Shown in pieces: positions 1-5,905 of a stretch of 13,124 nucleotides of DNA (its first letter is position 1; every line of letters begins with the position of its first letter). Source of the stretch: Methanobacteriaceae archaeon. Its GTDB lineage: Archaea; Methanobacteriota; Methanobacteria; Methanobacteriales; Methanobacteriaceae. The stretch spans positions 1-13,124 of the forward strand of contig JAUXXK010000413.1 of NCBI GenBank assembly GCA_030681145.1, read 5' to 3'. Position numbers and translations under genes: made by a program. Under the pieces are notes generated by a model that was not told where the DNA came from, did not search any database, and was given only the letters and a program-made list of their open reading frames with translations.

Positions 1-312
1 AGAAAAAGATCCCTGAAACTCTTGGATTATGTTGGTCTATCTGATAAAATAAAAAGAAAGCCTACCGAGCTTTCTGGTGGAGAACGGCAAAGAGTTGCTA
101 TTGCAAGGGCCATGGCCAACAAACCAGCAATTATACTTGCAGATGAACCAACAGGATCTCTGGACTCAAAAACAGGGCAAATGATTCTTCAGAGACTAAA
201 AGAGTTGCATGAAAAAGAAAATGTAACATTAATCATGGTTACCCACGACATGGATGTAGCTTCTTTGGCCGATAGAACCATAAAAGTTCTGGATGGAAAA
301 ATCCAGACTTAA
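1..312 (+). CDS. ABC transporter ATP-binding protein, C-terminal part (MacB/LolD type), 5' truncated by window edge
   Basis: The reading frame is open from base 1 (AGA AAA AGA ...) to the TAA at 310-312, giving 103 residues of a longer protein; the TTG at 22 is only an internal codon. Visible in order: the ABC signature LSGGERQ (fragment residues 24-30), Walker B IILADEP with its catalytic Glu (44-50), the D-loop SLDS, and the switch histidine in THD (81-83). Walker A lies upstream of the window. The run ADEPTGSLDSKTG is typical of the MacB/LolD/FtsE-like group, which powers export or lipoprotein-release permeases with a large extracytoplasmic domain. The partner permease would be expected just upstream, since nothing membrane-like follows. 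The gene is probably last in its transcript, because a T-rich tract follows directly. The ATPase assignment is firm; the substrate cannot be told. Confidence 0.93.
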   Translation, partial: RKRSLKLLDYVGLSDKIKRKPTELSGGERQRVAIARAMANKPAIILADEPTGSLDSKTGQMILQRLKELHEKENVTLIMVTHDMDVASLADRTIKVLDGKIQT

Positions 313-316
313 ATTA

Positions 317-350
317 TTATTTTTTTTATTATTTTTTATTTCTAATTTTT
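317..350 (+). terminator. Oligo-T transcription terminator after the ABC ATPase gene
   Basis: A dense run of T (8-nt and 6-nt uninterrupted T stretches, broken by ATTA) starts a few bases after the ABC stop codon, with no GC stem in front. This is the form expected of intrinsic archaeal termination, which relies on U-tracts in the transcript. It is placed by position and composition only. Confidence 0.55.
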
Positions 351-420
351 AAATTAATTGTTGATGTATACTAAATATATTCAATAATTATAATTTATGA
401 AAATTTCAGCCCCATTTCGA

Positions 421-435
421 AAATTAAATTAATCC
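421..435 (+). promoter_or_regulatory. Candidate BRE/TATA element for the archaeoflavoprotein gene
   Basis: A purine-rich then AT-rich block (CGAAAATTAAATTA, 418-431) is centred about 27-30 bp before the ATG at 457, the archaeal TATA distance if the transcript starts at or next to the ATG. No Shine-Dalgarno match lies directly before the ATG, which fits a leaderless mRNA. A competing TATA-like block, CTAAATATAT, sits at 371-380 and would give a leader of about 50 nt. AT-rich background makes either call uncertain. Confidence 0.3.
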
Positions 436-456
436 CCAGTAATATATTATATAAAC

Positions 457-1020
457 ATGACTGATACTAAAAAAAGAATTGCTTGGGGAATCAGTGGTGC
501 GGGTGAAAAACTTCCTGAAACTTATGCCATCATGAAAGATATTAAAAAGCGGTACCAGGACGAAGTGGAAATTAGAGTATTCCTATCCAAATCAGGTGAC
601 CAAGTTGTAAAATACTATGGTATTTTCCGTGATCTGGAAAACAATTTTGACCATGTTTGGGTGGAAATAAATGCCAACTCTCCCTTTTTAGCAGGGCAAA
701 TACAGTTAGGAAAATTTGACCTTATGCTAATTGCTCCATGTTCTTCCAATACTGTTGCCAAAATATCTCTTAGAATTGCAGATACCTTGATAACCAATGC
801 TGCTATCATGGGTCAGAAAGCGGGAGTTCCCATACACATAATGCCTTCAGATTTTAAAGAAGGTACAGTAATAACTAAACTACCAAATGGGAAAAATCTT
901 GAACTGTTAATCACCAAAGAAGATGTTGAACACGTGGAAAAATTATCAAACATGAACAATACCCACGTATTTGAAAATCCAGAAGACATATACAAAATAT
1001 TCGATAAGTTAGTGGAATGA
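457..1020 (+). CDS. afpA: Archaeoflavoprotein (AfpA-like FMN flavoprotein)
   Basis: The 187-residue soluble protein belongs to the flavoprotein/HFCD fold. It begins after the initiator with a beta strand and a WGISGAG loop (10-16), as in archaeoflavoprotein AfpA of Archaeoglobus. Further matches are NANSPFLAG (72-80), the flavin-contacting APCSSNTVAKI (93-103), IADTLITNA (107-115) and a proline-acid turn near 130. Known AfpA-type proteins bind FMN and accept electrons from ferredoxin; related proteins include the acceptor-type dihydromethanopterin reductases, so a role in pterin or general redox metabolism is possible. The length is normal for the family. The ATG at 457 keeps the whole N-terminal strand; no Shine-Dalgarno precedes it. 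The gene stands alone, with a T-rich gap before it and a convergent neighbour after it. The family call is confident; the physiological acceptor is unknown. Confidence 0.8.
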   Translation: MTDTKKRIAWGISGAGEKLPETYAIMKDIKKRYQDEVEIRVFLSKSGDQVVKYYGIFRDLENNFDHVWVEINANSPFLAGQIQLGKFDLMLIAPCSSNTVAKISLRIADTLITNAAIMGQKAGVPIHIMPSDFKEGTVITKLPNGKNLELLITKEDVEHVEKLSNMNNTHVFENPEDIYKIFDKLVE

Positions 1021-1205
1021 GAAAAATAAGATTATACTTGTCATATCGTAATATGTAGGTTAAATACTTGATTTTATATTATATTCTTTTAAATTTACTT
1101 ATTTTTAATTTTAAAATCTATTTATTCCTTGGACATTCCTATTGAAGAAATGTATAGAGTATTTAAATATTTATAAAAAATGAAAAAAAAAACTTTAATA
1201 ATTAA
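1021..1205. other. Convergent AT-rich spacer
   Basis: The 185-bp gap lies between the 3' ends of the archaeoflavoprotein gene and the minus-strand 108-residue gene. It holds T-rich stretches (about 1070-1110) that could end the plus-strand transcript and A-rich stretches (about 1175-1200) that are T-rich on the minus strand. A short CATAT/ATATG inverted repeat sits near 1041-1054. I see no gene. Confidence 0.5.
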
Positions 1206-1532
1206 TTAAAGCTCTTGAAAGATAACCCCATATCCATACACCGGATTTTTATCAGGCCCTTCTTCTTCGACAAATGCATTGGTCCCTCTAAAGTATCCTT
1301 CAATTTCACCGGTAGATGATATATCCATAGTAATAGGTTCCATGTCGACCATTGTCTCAAAAAAGCCCATTATTCTAGAAATTTCATCATAAATACCTCT
1401 AAATTCTATGGTGATGGTTCCTGTCTGACGAATCTTTAAATTAACCAGCTCTTGTGGTACTTCCAGACTTTCACCAACTTTATTAATACTCGTACTTTTA
1501 GTAAAAATTACATTTCCATCTAATTCACCCAC
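1206..1532 (-). CDS. Unrecognised small soluble protein (108 aa)
   Basis: I do not recognise the family. The product has 108 residues, no cysteine, no signal peptide and no membrane segment. The alternation of hydrophobic and polar residues (for example TGTITIEFRG, 37-46) suggests a mostly beta fold with one helix near 48-62, and the C-terminal part is acidic then Gly/Tyr-rich (EEEGPDKN, then YGYGVIF). The start is GTG at 1532: an in-frame TAA lies five codons upstream, so no earlier start is possible. A strong GGGGGTGA Shine-Dalgarno sits four bases before the GTG. That signal and the clean frame make it a real gene. It is transcribed alone, divergent from the PEP-mutase-family gene and convergent with the archaeoflavoprotein gene, so context does not reveal a function. 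Confidence 0.75.
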   Translation of the reverse strand: MGELDGNVIFTKSTSINKVGESLEVPQELVNLKIRQTGTITIEFRGIYDEISRIMGFFETMVDMEPITMDISSTGEIEGYFRGTNAFVEEEGPDKNPVYGYGVIFQEL

Positions 1533-1584
1533 GGATTCACCCCCTTATTAATGTATATAGATTTGTTTTTAAAACATATAATAA

Positions 1585-1652
1585 TATTCAAATATTGACT
1601 ATCACTTAAACTAGGTTTTAGAAAAAATATGATATTCATTATTATTTGAATA
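1585..1652. repeat. 10-bp inverted repeat in the divergent promoter region
   Basis: TATTCAAATA at 1585-1594 is matched exactly in inverted orientation by TATTTGAATA at 1643-1652, 48 bp apart. The region lies between the divergent 108-residue gene and the PEP-mutase-family gene. It could be a pair of half-sites for a regulator shared by both genes, but the arms are nearly all A/T, so chance is a serious alternative. Confidence 0.3.
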
Positions 1653-1660
1653 AAAAAATA

Positions 1661-1675
1661 TGAAAATATAAAATA
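1661..1675 (+). promoter_or_regulatory. Candidate BRE/TATA element for the PEP-mutase-family gene
   Basis: TGAAAATATAAAAT fits an archaeal purine-rich BRE followed by a TATA box. It would place the transcript start near 1695, giving a short leader that still contains the GGGGT Shine-Dalgarno-like run at 1696-1700, six bases before the ATG at 1707. Confidence 0.4.
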
Positions 1676-1706
1676 ATTCAAAACTAGTTAAAATTGGGGT
1701 TAAATA

Positions 1707-2540
1707 ATGAAAAAAACAAGCATATTGAAAAATCTCCTAGAATCATCATGTCCTTTGATAATGCCGGATGCTTATGACCCCCTGAGTGCTAAATTAATTG
1801 AAGTAAGTGGATTTAAAGCTGTACAATGCTCAGGTTATAGTTTTTCTTTATCTAAATGCCTCAAAAAAGAATCTAACCTAACTTTAGAAAATAATCTGGA
1901 AATCACCCGGCAGATCGTTAAAGCAGTAAATATCCCAGTCATGGCTGATGCAGAAGACGGTTACACTAAAAATAATAGAATCAAAGATACTGTGGCGAAA
2001 TTTATGAAATCTGGTGTGGCTGGAATCAATATTGAAGATCAAATATTCCATGATGGTTCCGGGACAAAGATTATTGATGCTCCGGAAATGATTGATAAAA
2101 TTGAAAACGCCAGAAATGCTGTAAATAAAGTAGATAGTGATTTTATTATTAATGGTAGGACTGATTCTCTTTTAATAAGTCAAAATCCATCTAAAAATCT
2201 TAAAATAGCAATTAAACGTGCTAATTTATATTTAAATGCTGGTGCAGATCTGGCTTTCATACCATATGTGGACACAATTGACCAGGTAAAAGTTATATCT
2301 AAAAAGGTGAAAGGGCCGGTAAGTATTGCTATGGGCCTACCCTACAATATTAATAACTTCACTATTGGGGATTTAAAGAATCTTGGAGTTGCCAGGATAA
2401 GTTTACCTAATATATTAATTCATTCCAGTATCCAAGTGATGAAGAAGGCTTTAGAATCAGTACAAAATGATGAAATGTCTAAATTTTCAGATAGCGGGTT
2501 ATTAGCTTCAAAAGAAGATTTGAAAAATATTACAAACTAA
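1707..2540 (+). CDS. Isocitrate lyase/phosphoenolpyruvate mutase superfamily protein
   Basis: The 277-residue protein has the layout of the PEP mutase/ICL superfamily, a Mg-dependent TIM barrel acting on 2-oxo acids by C-C or P-C bond chemistry. Visible: LIMPDAYDPLSAKL near the N-terminus (17-30), the metal-site motif ADAEDGY (80-86), GINIEDQ (106-112), NGRTDSLL (149-156) and a late barrel strand RISLPN (230-235). The lyase signature KKCGH is absent: the loop after EDQ reads FHDGSGTKIID, so the catalytic cysteine of isocitrate and 2-methylisocitrate lyases is missing. It is therefore not a standard lyase of that kind. PEP mutase, oxaloacetate decarboxylase/hydrolase or an uncharacterised activity remain possible. 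No phosphonopyruvate decarboxylase or glyoxylate-cycle gene is nearby. The ATG is supported by a GGGGT run and TATA box. Superfamily firm, reaction unknown. Confidence 0.85.
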   Translation: MKKTSILKNLLESSCPLIMPDAYDPLSAKLIEVSGFKAVQCSGYSFSLSKCLKKESNLTLENNLEITRQIVKAVNIPVMADAEDGYTKNNRIKDTVAKFMKSGVAGINIEDQIFHDGSGTKIIDAPEMIDKIENARNAVNKVDSDFIINGRTDSLLISQNPSKNLKIAIKRANLYLNAGADLAFIPYVDTIDQVKVISKKVKGPVSIAMGLPYNINNFTIGDLKNLGVARISLPNILIHSSIQVMKKALESVQNDEMSKFSDSGLLASKEDLKNITN

Positions 2541-2648
2541 TTATAGTTTATAATAGCCTAATTGATTCATTAAGAAATTCATTTAAAAAGAGATGCTGTG
2601 GAAAAATTATCTATGGAAAAAAAAGAAAATTAATTTTTATATTTATTT
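2541..2648. other. Convergent spacer
   Basis: The 108-bp gap separates the convergent 3' ends of the PEP-mutase-family and adenosine-specific kinase genes. A small AAACTA/TAGTTT hairpin (2534-2549, 4-nt loop) overlaps the upstream stop codon, and T-rich sequence lies at 2632-2650. No gene is seen. Confidence 0.45.
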
Positions 2649-3131
2649 TTAAAATTTGTACCCGATATCCCTTAATAATTTTTTCCTATATTTTATATCA
2701 TCATCTGATTCAATGCCTTTTGGCCTGTATCCATCAATTACGCCGATTATGCCATTTCCCTGTTCACTACTAGCAATTAAAACCTCAATAGGGTTGGCTG
2801 TGGCACAGTAAATATTCACCACTTCAGGAACATCTTTTATTCTTTGAAGTACGTTAATAGGAAATGCTTCCCTCATAATAATTAAAAACGAATGGCCCGC
2901 CCCAATTTCCATAATTTTTTCTCTTGCCATTTTTTCAATATCAGGATCATTGCCCGCATATCTAACCAAACAATCCCCGGATGCTTCTGAAAAGGCCAAA
3001 CCGAATTTTGCCACAGGAGATGTGTTTACCATAGCTTCATATAAATCTTCTACTGTTTTTATGAAGTGACTCTGGCCTAAAATTAAATTAAAGCCCTCTG
3101 GAATTTCTATTTTCACAGTTTTTATTTCCAT
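2649..3131 (-). CDS. Adenosine-specific kinase (DUF355 family)
   Basis: The 160-residue protein matches the adenosine-specific kinase family, a compact archaeal/thermophile family proposed to bind and phosphorylate adenosine. Conserved blocks: GLAFSEASGDCLVRY-AGND (44-62), GHSF (79-82), ATANPIEVL (110-118) and GNGIIGVIDGY (125-135). The C-terminus ends in a basic/charged tail (KYRKKLLRDIGYKF). I chose the ATG at 3131: it is preceded by AGGTGG five bases upstream, and MEIKTVKIEIPEGF is the usual family N-terminus. A GTG at 3140 would add three residues but lies inside the Shine-Dalgarno sequence itself. The gene is monocistronic, divergent from the HTH-cupin gene. Its leader carries a duplicated copy of the start region with a five-codon mini-ORF. 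Family call is strong; the in vivo role is less certain. Confidence 0.88.
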   Translation of the reverse strand: MEIKTVKIEIPEGFNLILGQSHFIKTVEDLYEAMVNTSPVAKFGLAFSEASGDCLVRYAGNDPDIEKMAREKIMEIGAGHSFLIIMREAFPINVLQRIKDVPEVVNIYCATANPIEVLIASSEQGNGIIGVIDGYRPKGIESDDDIKYRKKLLRDIGYKF

Positions 3132-3167
3132 AAATACCACCTACCCCTTATAATCCATAAATACCAC
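3127..3167 (-). repeat. 14-bp direct repeat duplicating the translation start region of the adenosine-specific kinase gene
   Basis: On the minus strand GTGGTATTTATGGA occurs twice, at 3140-3127 (covering the real Shine-Dalgarno and ATG) and at 3167-3154, with starts 27 bp apart. The upstream copy keeps an ATG at the same place. A 14-bp exact match this close to and overlapping a start site is unlikely to be accidental. Confidence 0.75.
3141..3158 (-). CDS. Putative five-codon leader ORF (MDYKG) before the adenosine-specific kinase
   Basis: The upstream copy of the duplicated start region opens an ATG at 3158 that reads Met-Asp-Tyr-Lys-Gly and stops at TAG (3143-3141). This stop overlaps the AGGTGG Shine-Dalgarno of the kinase gene. 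A TATA-like block at about 3175-3190 would put the transcript start close to this ATG. Translation is unproven; it could equally be a harmless relic of the duplication. Confidence 0.3.
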   Translation of the reverse strand: MDYKG

Positions 3168-3174
3168 ATATCCA

Positions 3175-3190
3175 TTATAATAATATATGG
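3175..3190 (-). promoter_or_regulatory. Candidate TATA region for the adenosine-specific kinase gene
   Basis: On the minus strand the block reads CATATATTATTATAA, the only TATA-like element close upstream. It predicts a transcript start around 3155-3160, a leader of about 25-30 nt, and inclusion of the AGGTGG site. It is flanked by an ATCCAT/ATGGAT inverted repeat. Confidence 0.35.
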
Positions 3191-3248
3191 ATTTAATTTA
3201 AGATAAATTTTTTTTAGGTGTATCGACTTAAATTAAAGAAATCAGATT

Positions 3249-3268
3249 ATTATGTTCATGAGCATAAT
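3249..3268. promoter_or_regulatory. Near-perfect 20-bp palindrome, candidate operator
   Basis: The sequence ATTATGTTCATGAGCATAAT pairs with itself in 9 of 10 base pairs; only T3255/G3262 mismatch. The centre TCATGA is itself palindromic and the outer arms ATTATG/CATAAT match exactly. It sits nine bases before a strong TATA-like element and between the divergent kinase and HTH-cupin genes. A dimeric helix-turn-helix regulator, perhaps the HTH-cupin protein itself, is a reasonable binder. The site is seen; the binder is inferred. Confidence 0.5.
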
Positions 3269-3280
3269 GTAGAGGCAATA

Positions 3281-3294
3281 TATTTATATATAAA
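3281..3294. promoter_or_regulatory. Strong palindromic TATA-like element
   Basis: TTTATATATAAA at 3283-3294 is an exact 12-bp palindrome and a close match to the archaeal TATA consensus TTTATATA. Rightward it would start RNA near 3315, leaving a leader of about 185 nt before the HTH-cupin gene; leftward, near 3258, inside the adjacent 20-bp palindrome. A closer alternative for the HTH-cupin gene is AGATATAATAT at about 3438-3448. Which is used is unknown. Confidence 0.4.
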
Positions 3295-3499
3295 TTCAGT
3301 TAATTTATCACTAATAATCATTATATTTACCTTCATTAATTAACATTCAAAAATAGTTATAATTAATTATATAGATTAAATATTGATTTTTATAAAACTC
3401 ATAATATTTATTTACAAAAATTGTATATTTTCTTCTAGATATAATATTAATAAGTAAAAAATATAATTATGTATTATTCTGTTAGATAGAGGTGTTGAA
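3295..3499 (+). other. AT-rich leader/spacer before the HTH-cupin gene
   Basis: This is the remainder of the 359-bp divergent spacer. It is very AT-rich and holds no credible gene. The final bases include AGAGGTG at 3488-3494, a clear Shine-Dalgarno five bases before the ATG at 3500. Isolated CATAAT (3400-3405) and ATTATG (3466-3471) copies of the palindrome half-site occur but are short enough to be chance. Confidence 0.5.
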
Positions 3500-4054
3500 A
3501 TGCAGGAAAAGAGTAAGGAAATAGGTTCCAGAGTAAAGGAGCTTAGAAAATTATCGGAAATTTCTATTGATGAAATGGCCGAAGAATTTGATATAACATC
3601 ACAAAAATATCAGAAATATGAAAGTGGTGAAGAAGAGATTCCCGCCAGTATTCTTTATGAGATTGCCCAAAAATTTAAAGTAGATATGGGTCTTTTATTA
3701 ACTGGAGAAGAAACCAGAATGCATATTTTCACCGTTACTCGTAATGAAAAAGGTTCATCTGTGGAAAGACGTAAGCAGTACAAGTACGAAAATTTATCAG
3801 GTAGATTTATTCATAAAAAAGCAGAACCATTTATTGTTACCGTTGAACCTTCTAAAACTTCAAAAAAACCTTCCACCAATAATCATCCCGGACAGGAATT
3901 TAATTATGTCCTGGAAGGTAGTATGAAACTTTACATACATCATCATGAAATAATTCTGAATGAAGGAGATTCAATATTCTTTGATTCAACCCATGACCAT
4001 GCTATGGAAGCATTGAATGGTAAAAAAACCAAATTTTTAGCAGTTATCATGTAA
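3500..4054 (+). CDS. Transcriptional regulator, N-terminal XRE-type HTH plus C-terminal cupin domain
   Basis: The 184-residue protein starts with a five-helix XRE/Cro-type HTH (about 9-67; IGSRVKELRK, then ISIDEMAEEF, then QKYQKYESGEEEIP) and ends in a small cupin barrel (about 115-184). The cupin shows a HPGQEFNYVLEG block (129-140), a His cluster IHHHE (146-150), then GDSIFFDSTHDHA (156-168), so potential metal ligands are His129, Glu133 and His165/167. Proteins of this architecture bind DNA through the HTH and sense a small molecule through the cupin. The ATG is supported by AGAGGTG. The gene lies 44 bp before the acyl-CoA synthetase gene on the same strand, so control of that gene, and perhaps of vor, is the obvious hypothesis. 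A near-perfect palindrome upstream could be its operator. Architecture is certain; ligand and targets are inferred. Confidence 0.9.
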   Translation: MQEKSKEIGSRVKELRKLSEISIDEMAEEFDITSQKYQKYESGEEEIPASILYEIAQKFKVDMGLLLTGEETRMHIFTVTRNEKGSSVERRKQYKYENLSGRFIHKKAEPFIVTVEPSKTSKKPSTNNHPGQEFNYVLEGSMKLYIHHHEIILNEGDSIFFDSTHDHAMEALNGKKTKFLAVIM

Positions 4055-4098
4055 TTTATACTTATAAATATCATTATAATCAAATTTAGAGGTAAAAT

Positions 4099-5772
4099 AT
4101 GTCTTCATTAATAAAAGATTTTGTAAATCAAACTGATTTCAACTCTTACAATGATTTCAGAGATAATTTCAAAATTTTAACTCCCAAAAACTTTAATTTC
4201 GCTTATGACGTTGTGGATCGCTATGCCCGAGAATACCCTGAAAAAAGAGCACTGGTATGGTGTGACGACAAGGGAAAAGAAAAAATTTTCAGTTTTGCTG
4301 ATTTAAAAAAATACAGTGATAAGACCGCCAATTTCTTTAAAAAATGTGGAATAAAAAAAGGCGACACTGTAATGTTAACATTGAAAAGCAGATACGAATT
4401 TTGGTATACCCTACTGGCTCTTCATAAAATCGGAGCAATAGCCATCCCTGCCACCCACATGTTAAAGCCAAAAGACATCGAATATCGAATTAAAAAGGCC
4501 AAAATCAAAATGATAGTCTGTATAAGTGAAAATGGTGTGCCTGAAAGCTTTGAAAAAGCAGAAGAAAATTTAAAAGACATTAAACTCATCAAGGCCCTAG
4601 TAGGAGAGGGAAATAGAGAAGGATGGTACGACTTCAATAAAGAAGTTAAGGATTCACCGGAAGAATTTAATAGGCCTGAAGGTAAAGAAGCCTCTGTTAA
4701 TAATGATACATCTCTTGTTTACTTCTCATCAGGAACTACTGGCCTTCCAAAAATGATACAACATGATTTTACTTATCCCTTGGGACATATAATTACCGCC
4801 AAGTACTGGCAGAATGTATGCGAGGAGGGATTACATTACACTGTGGCCGATACAGGGTGGGCTAAAGCCATGTGGGGTCAAATTTATGGCCAATGGATAT
4901 CTGGAAGTGCTGTATTTGTATACGATTACGAGCGCTTTGAAGCAGGCAAAATGCTGGAAAAATCTGCCAAATATGGGGTGACAACTTTTTGTGCCCCTCC
5001 CACTATCTACCGATTCCTTATTAAAGAAGATCTTTCTCAGTACGATTTATCCGGAATAAAATATGCAGTGACTGCTGGAGAACCATTAAACCCCGAAGTT
5101 TACAATAAGTTCTATGAAATAACCGGACTTCAGTTAATGGAAGGATTTGGACAAACAGAATGCGTGGTTTGCCTGGCTAATTTCCCTTGGATGAAACCCC
5201 GCCCAGGTTCCATGGGCAAACCATCACCCGGGTATAATATTGAGCTTATGGACAAGAAAGGAAATCAAGTTGACGTGGGGGAAGAAGGAGAACTTGTAAT
5301 GAATACCATTAAGGAAAAACCATTAGGTTTATTTGATGGTTATTATCTCAATCCCGAAAAAACCAAAGAAGTATGGTACGACAACTACTATCACACAGGA
5401 GATACCGCTTGGATGGACGAAGATGATTATTTTTGGTTTATAGGTAGGACCGATGATATGATAAAAAGTTCAGGATACCGGATTGGGCCTTTTGAAGTTG
5501 AAAGTGCAGTAATTTCCCACCCATCTGTTCTAGAATGTGCCATAACAGGATATCCAGATCCTATTCGAGGACAAGTGGTAAAAGCCACCGTGGTGCTAAC
5601 TGCAAATTATGAACCCTCTGAAGAGCTAAAAAAAGAAATTCAATCCCATGTGAAAAAAGTCACTGCCCCATATAAATACCCCCGAGTAGTGGAATTTGTT
5701 GAAGAATTACCTAAAACAATTAGTGGGAAAATCAGAAGGGTTAAAATAAGAAGTGAAGATCAGGAAAAATGA
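4099..5772 (+). CDS. AMP-forming acyl-CoA synthetase (medium-chain/branched-chain type, ANL superfamily)
   Basis: The 557-residue cytoplasmic enzyme activates a carboxylic acid with ATP to acyl-AMP and then to acyl-CoA, releasing AMP and PPi. The ANL core motifs are all present: P-loop SSGTTGLPK (210-218), TGWAK (252-256, typical of medium-chain synthetases), MEGFGQTE (347-354), YHTGD (431-435), the hinge GRTDDMIKSSGYRIGPFEVE (449-468) and PKTISGK with the adenylation lysine K544. Length is normal. It resembles the medium-chain acyl-CoA synthetases of methanogens; the characterised Methanosarcina acetivorans enzyme prefers 2-methylbutyrate. Being followed by vorCBA, a substrate such as isobutyrate, isovalerate or 2-methylbutyrate is more likely than acetate. 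A GAGGT site precedes the ATG, and a T-run after the stop hints at partial termination before vorC. Exact substrate is inferred. Confidence 0.88.
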   Translation: MSSLIKDFVNQTDFNSYNDFRDNFKILTPKNFNFAYDVVDRYAREYPEKRALVWCDDKGKEKIFSFADLKKYSDKTANFFKKCGIKKGDTVMLTLKSRYEFWYTLLALHKIGAIAIPATHMLKPKDIEYRIKKAKIKMIVCISENGVPESFEKAEENLKDIKLIKALVGEGNREGWYDFNKEVKDSPEEFNRPEGKEASVNNDTSLVYFSSGTTGLPKMIQHDFTYPLGHIITAKYWQNVCEEGLHYTVADTGWAKAMWGQIYGQWISGSAVFVYDYERFEAGKMLEKSAKYGVTTFCAPPTIYRFLIKEDLSQYDLSGIKYAVTAGEPLNPEVYNKFYEITGLQLMEGFGQTECVVCLANFPWMKPRPGSMGKPSPGYNIELMDKKGNQVDVGEEGELVMNTIKEKPLGLFDGYYLNPEKTKEVWYDNYYHTGDTAWMDEDDYFWFIGRTDDMIKSSGYRIGPFEVESAVISHPSVLECAITGYPDPIRGQVVKATVVLTANYEPSEELKKEIQSHVKKVTAPYKYPRVVEFVEELPKTISGKIRRVKIRSEDQEK

Positions 5773-5790
5773 TTTTTTTAGTATTTTTAA
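5771..5790 (+). terminator. T-rich end after the acyl-CoA synthetase gene
   Basis: A seven-T run overlaps and follows the TGA stop, then a five-T run. It could end the regulator/synthetase transcript, making vorCBA a separate unit. The 133-bp gap also holds AT-rich sequence around 5840-5880 that could serve as a vor promoter; no single box stands out. The evidence is compositional. Confidence 0.4.
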
Positions 5791-5905
5791 CAATAAAAAG
5801 TAATTAAAAATTTGATATTATGATTTAATAATAGAGTATTGATTTAATTTAAGTTTTAGAATCAATTATTTTATTATTCAAAATCGGTTTCAAGAAGGAT
5901 TAAAT

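Noticed and set aside
3132..3140. GTG start at 3140 for the adenosine-specific kinase, adding three residues
   Set aside because: The GTG is part of the AGGTGG Shine-Dalgarno that correctly positions the ATG at 3131, and the family N-terminus begins at MEIKTVK.
4055..4098. Independent operator or promoter between the HTH-cupin and acyl-CoA synthetase genes
   Set aside because: The 44-bp gap has AT-rich words (TTATAAATA) but no palindrome and little room; a promoter is possible but no better supported than cotranscription.
5817..5832. ATTATG-containing imperfect palindrome before vorC as a second copy of the putative HTH-cupin operator
   Set aside because: Only the six-base ATTATG is shared with the 20-bp site; two of eight pairs fail and the rest is A/T, so it cannot be told from background.
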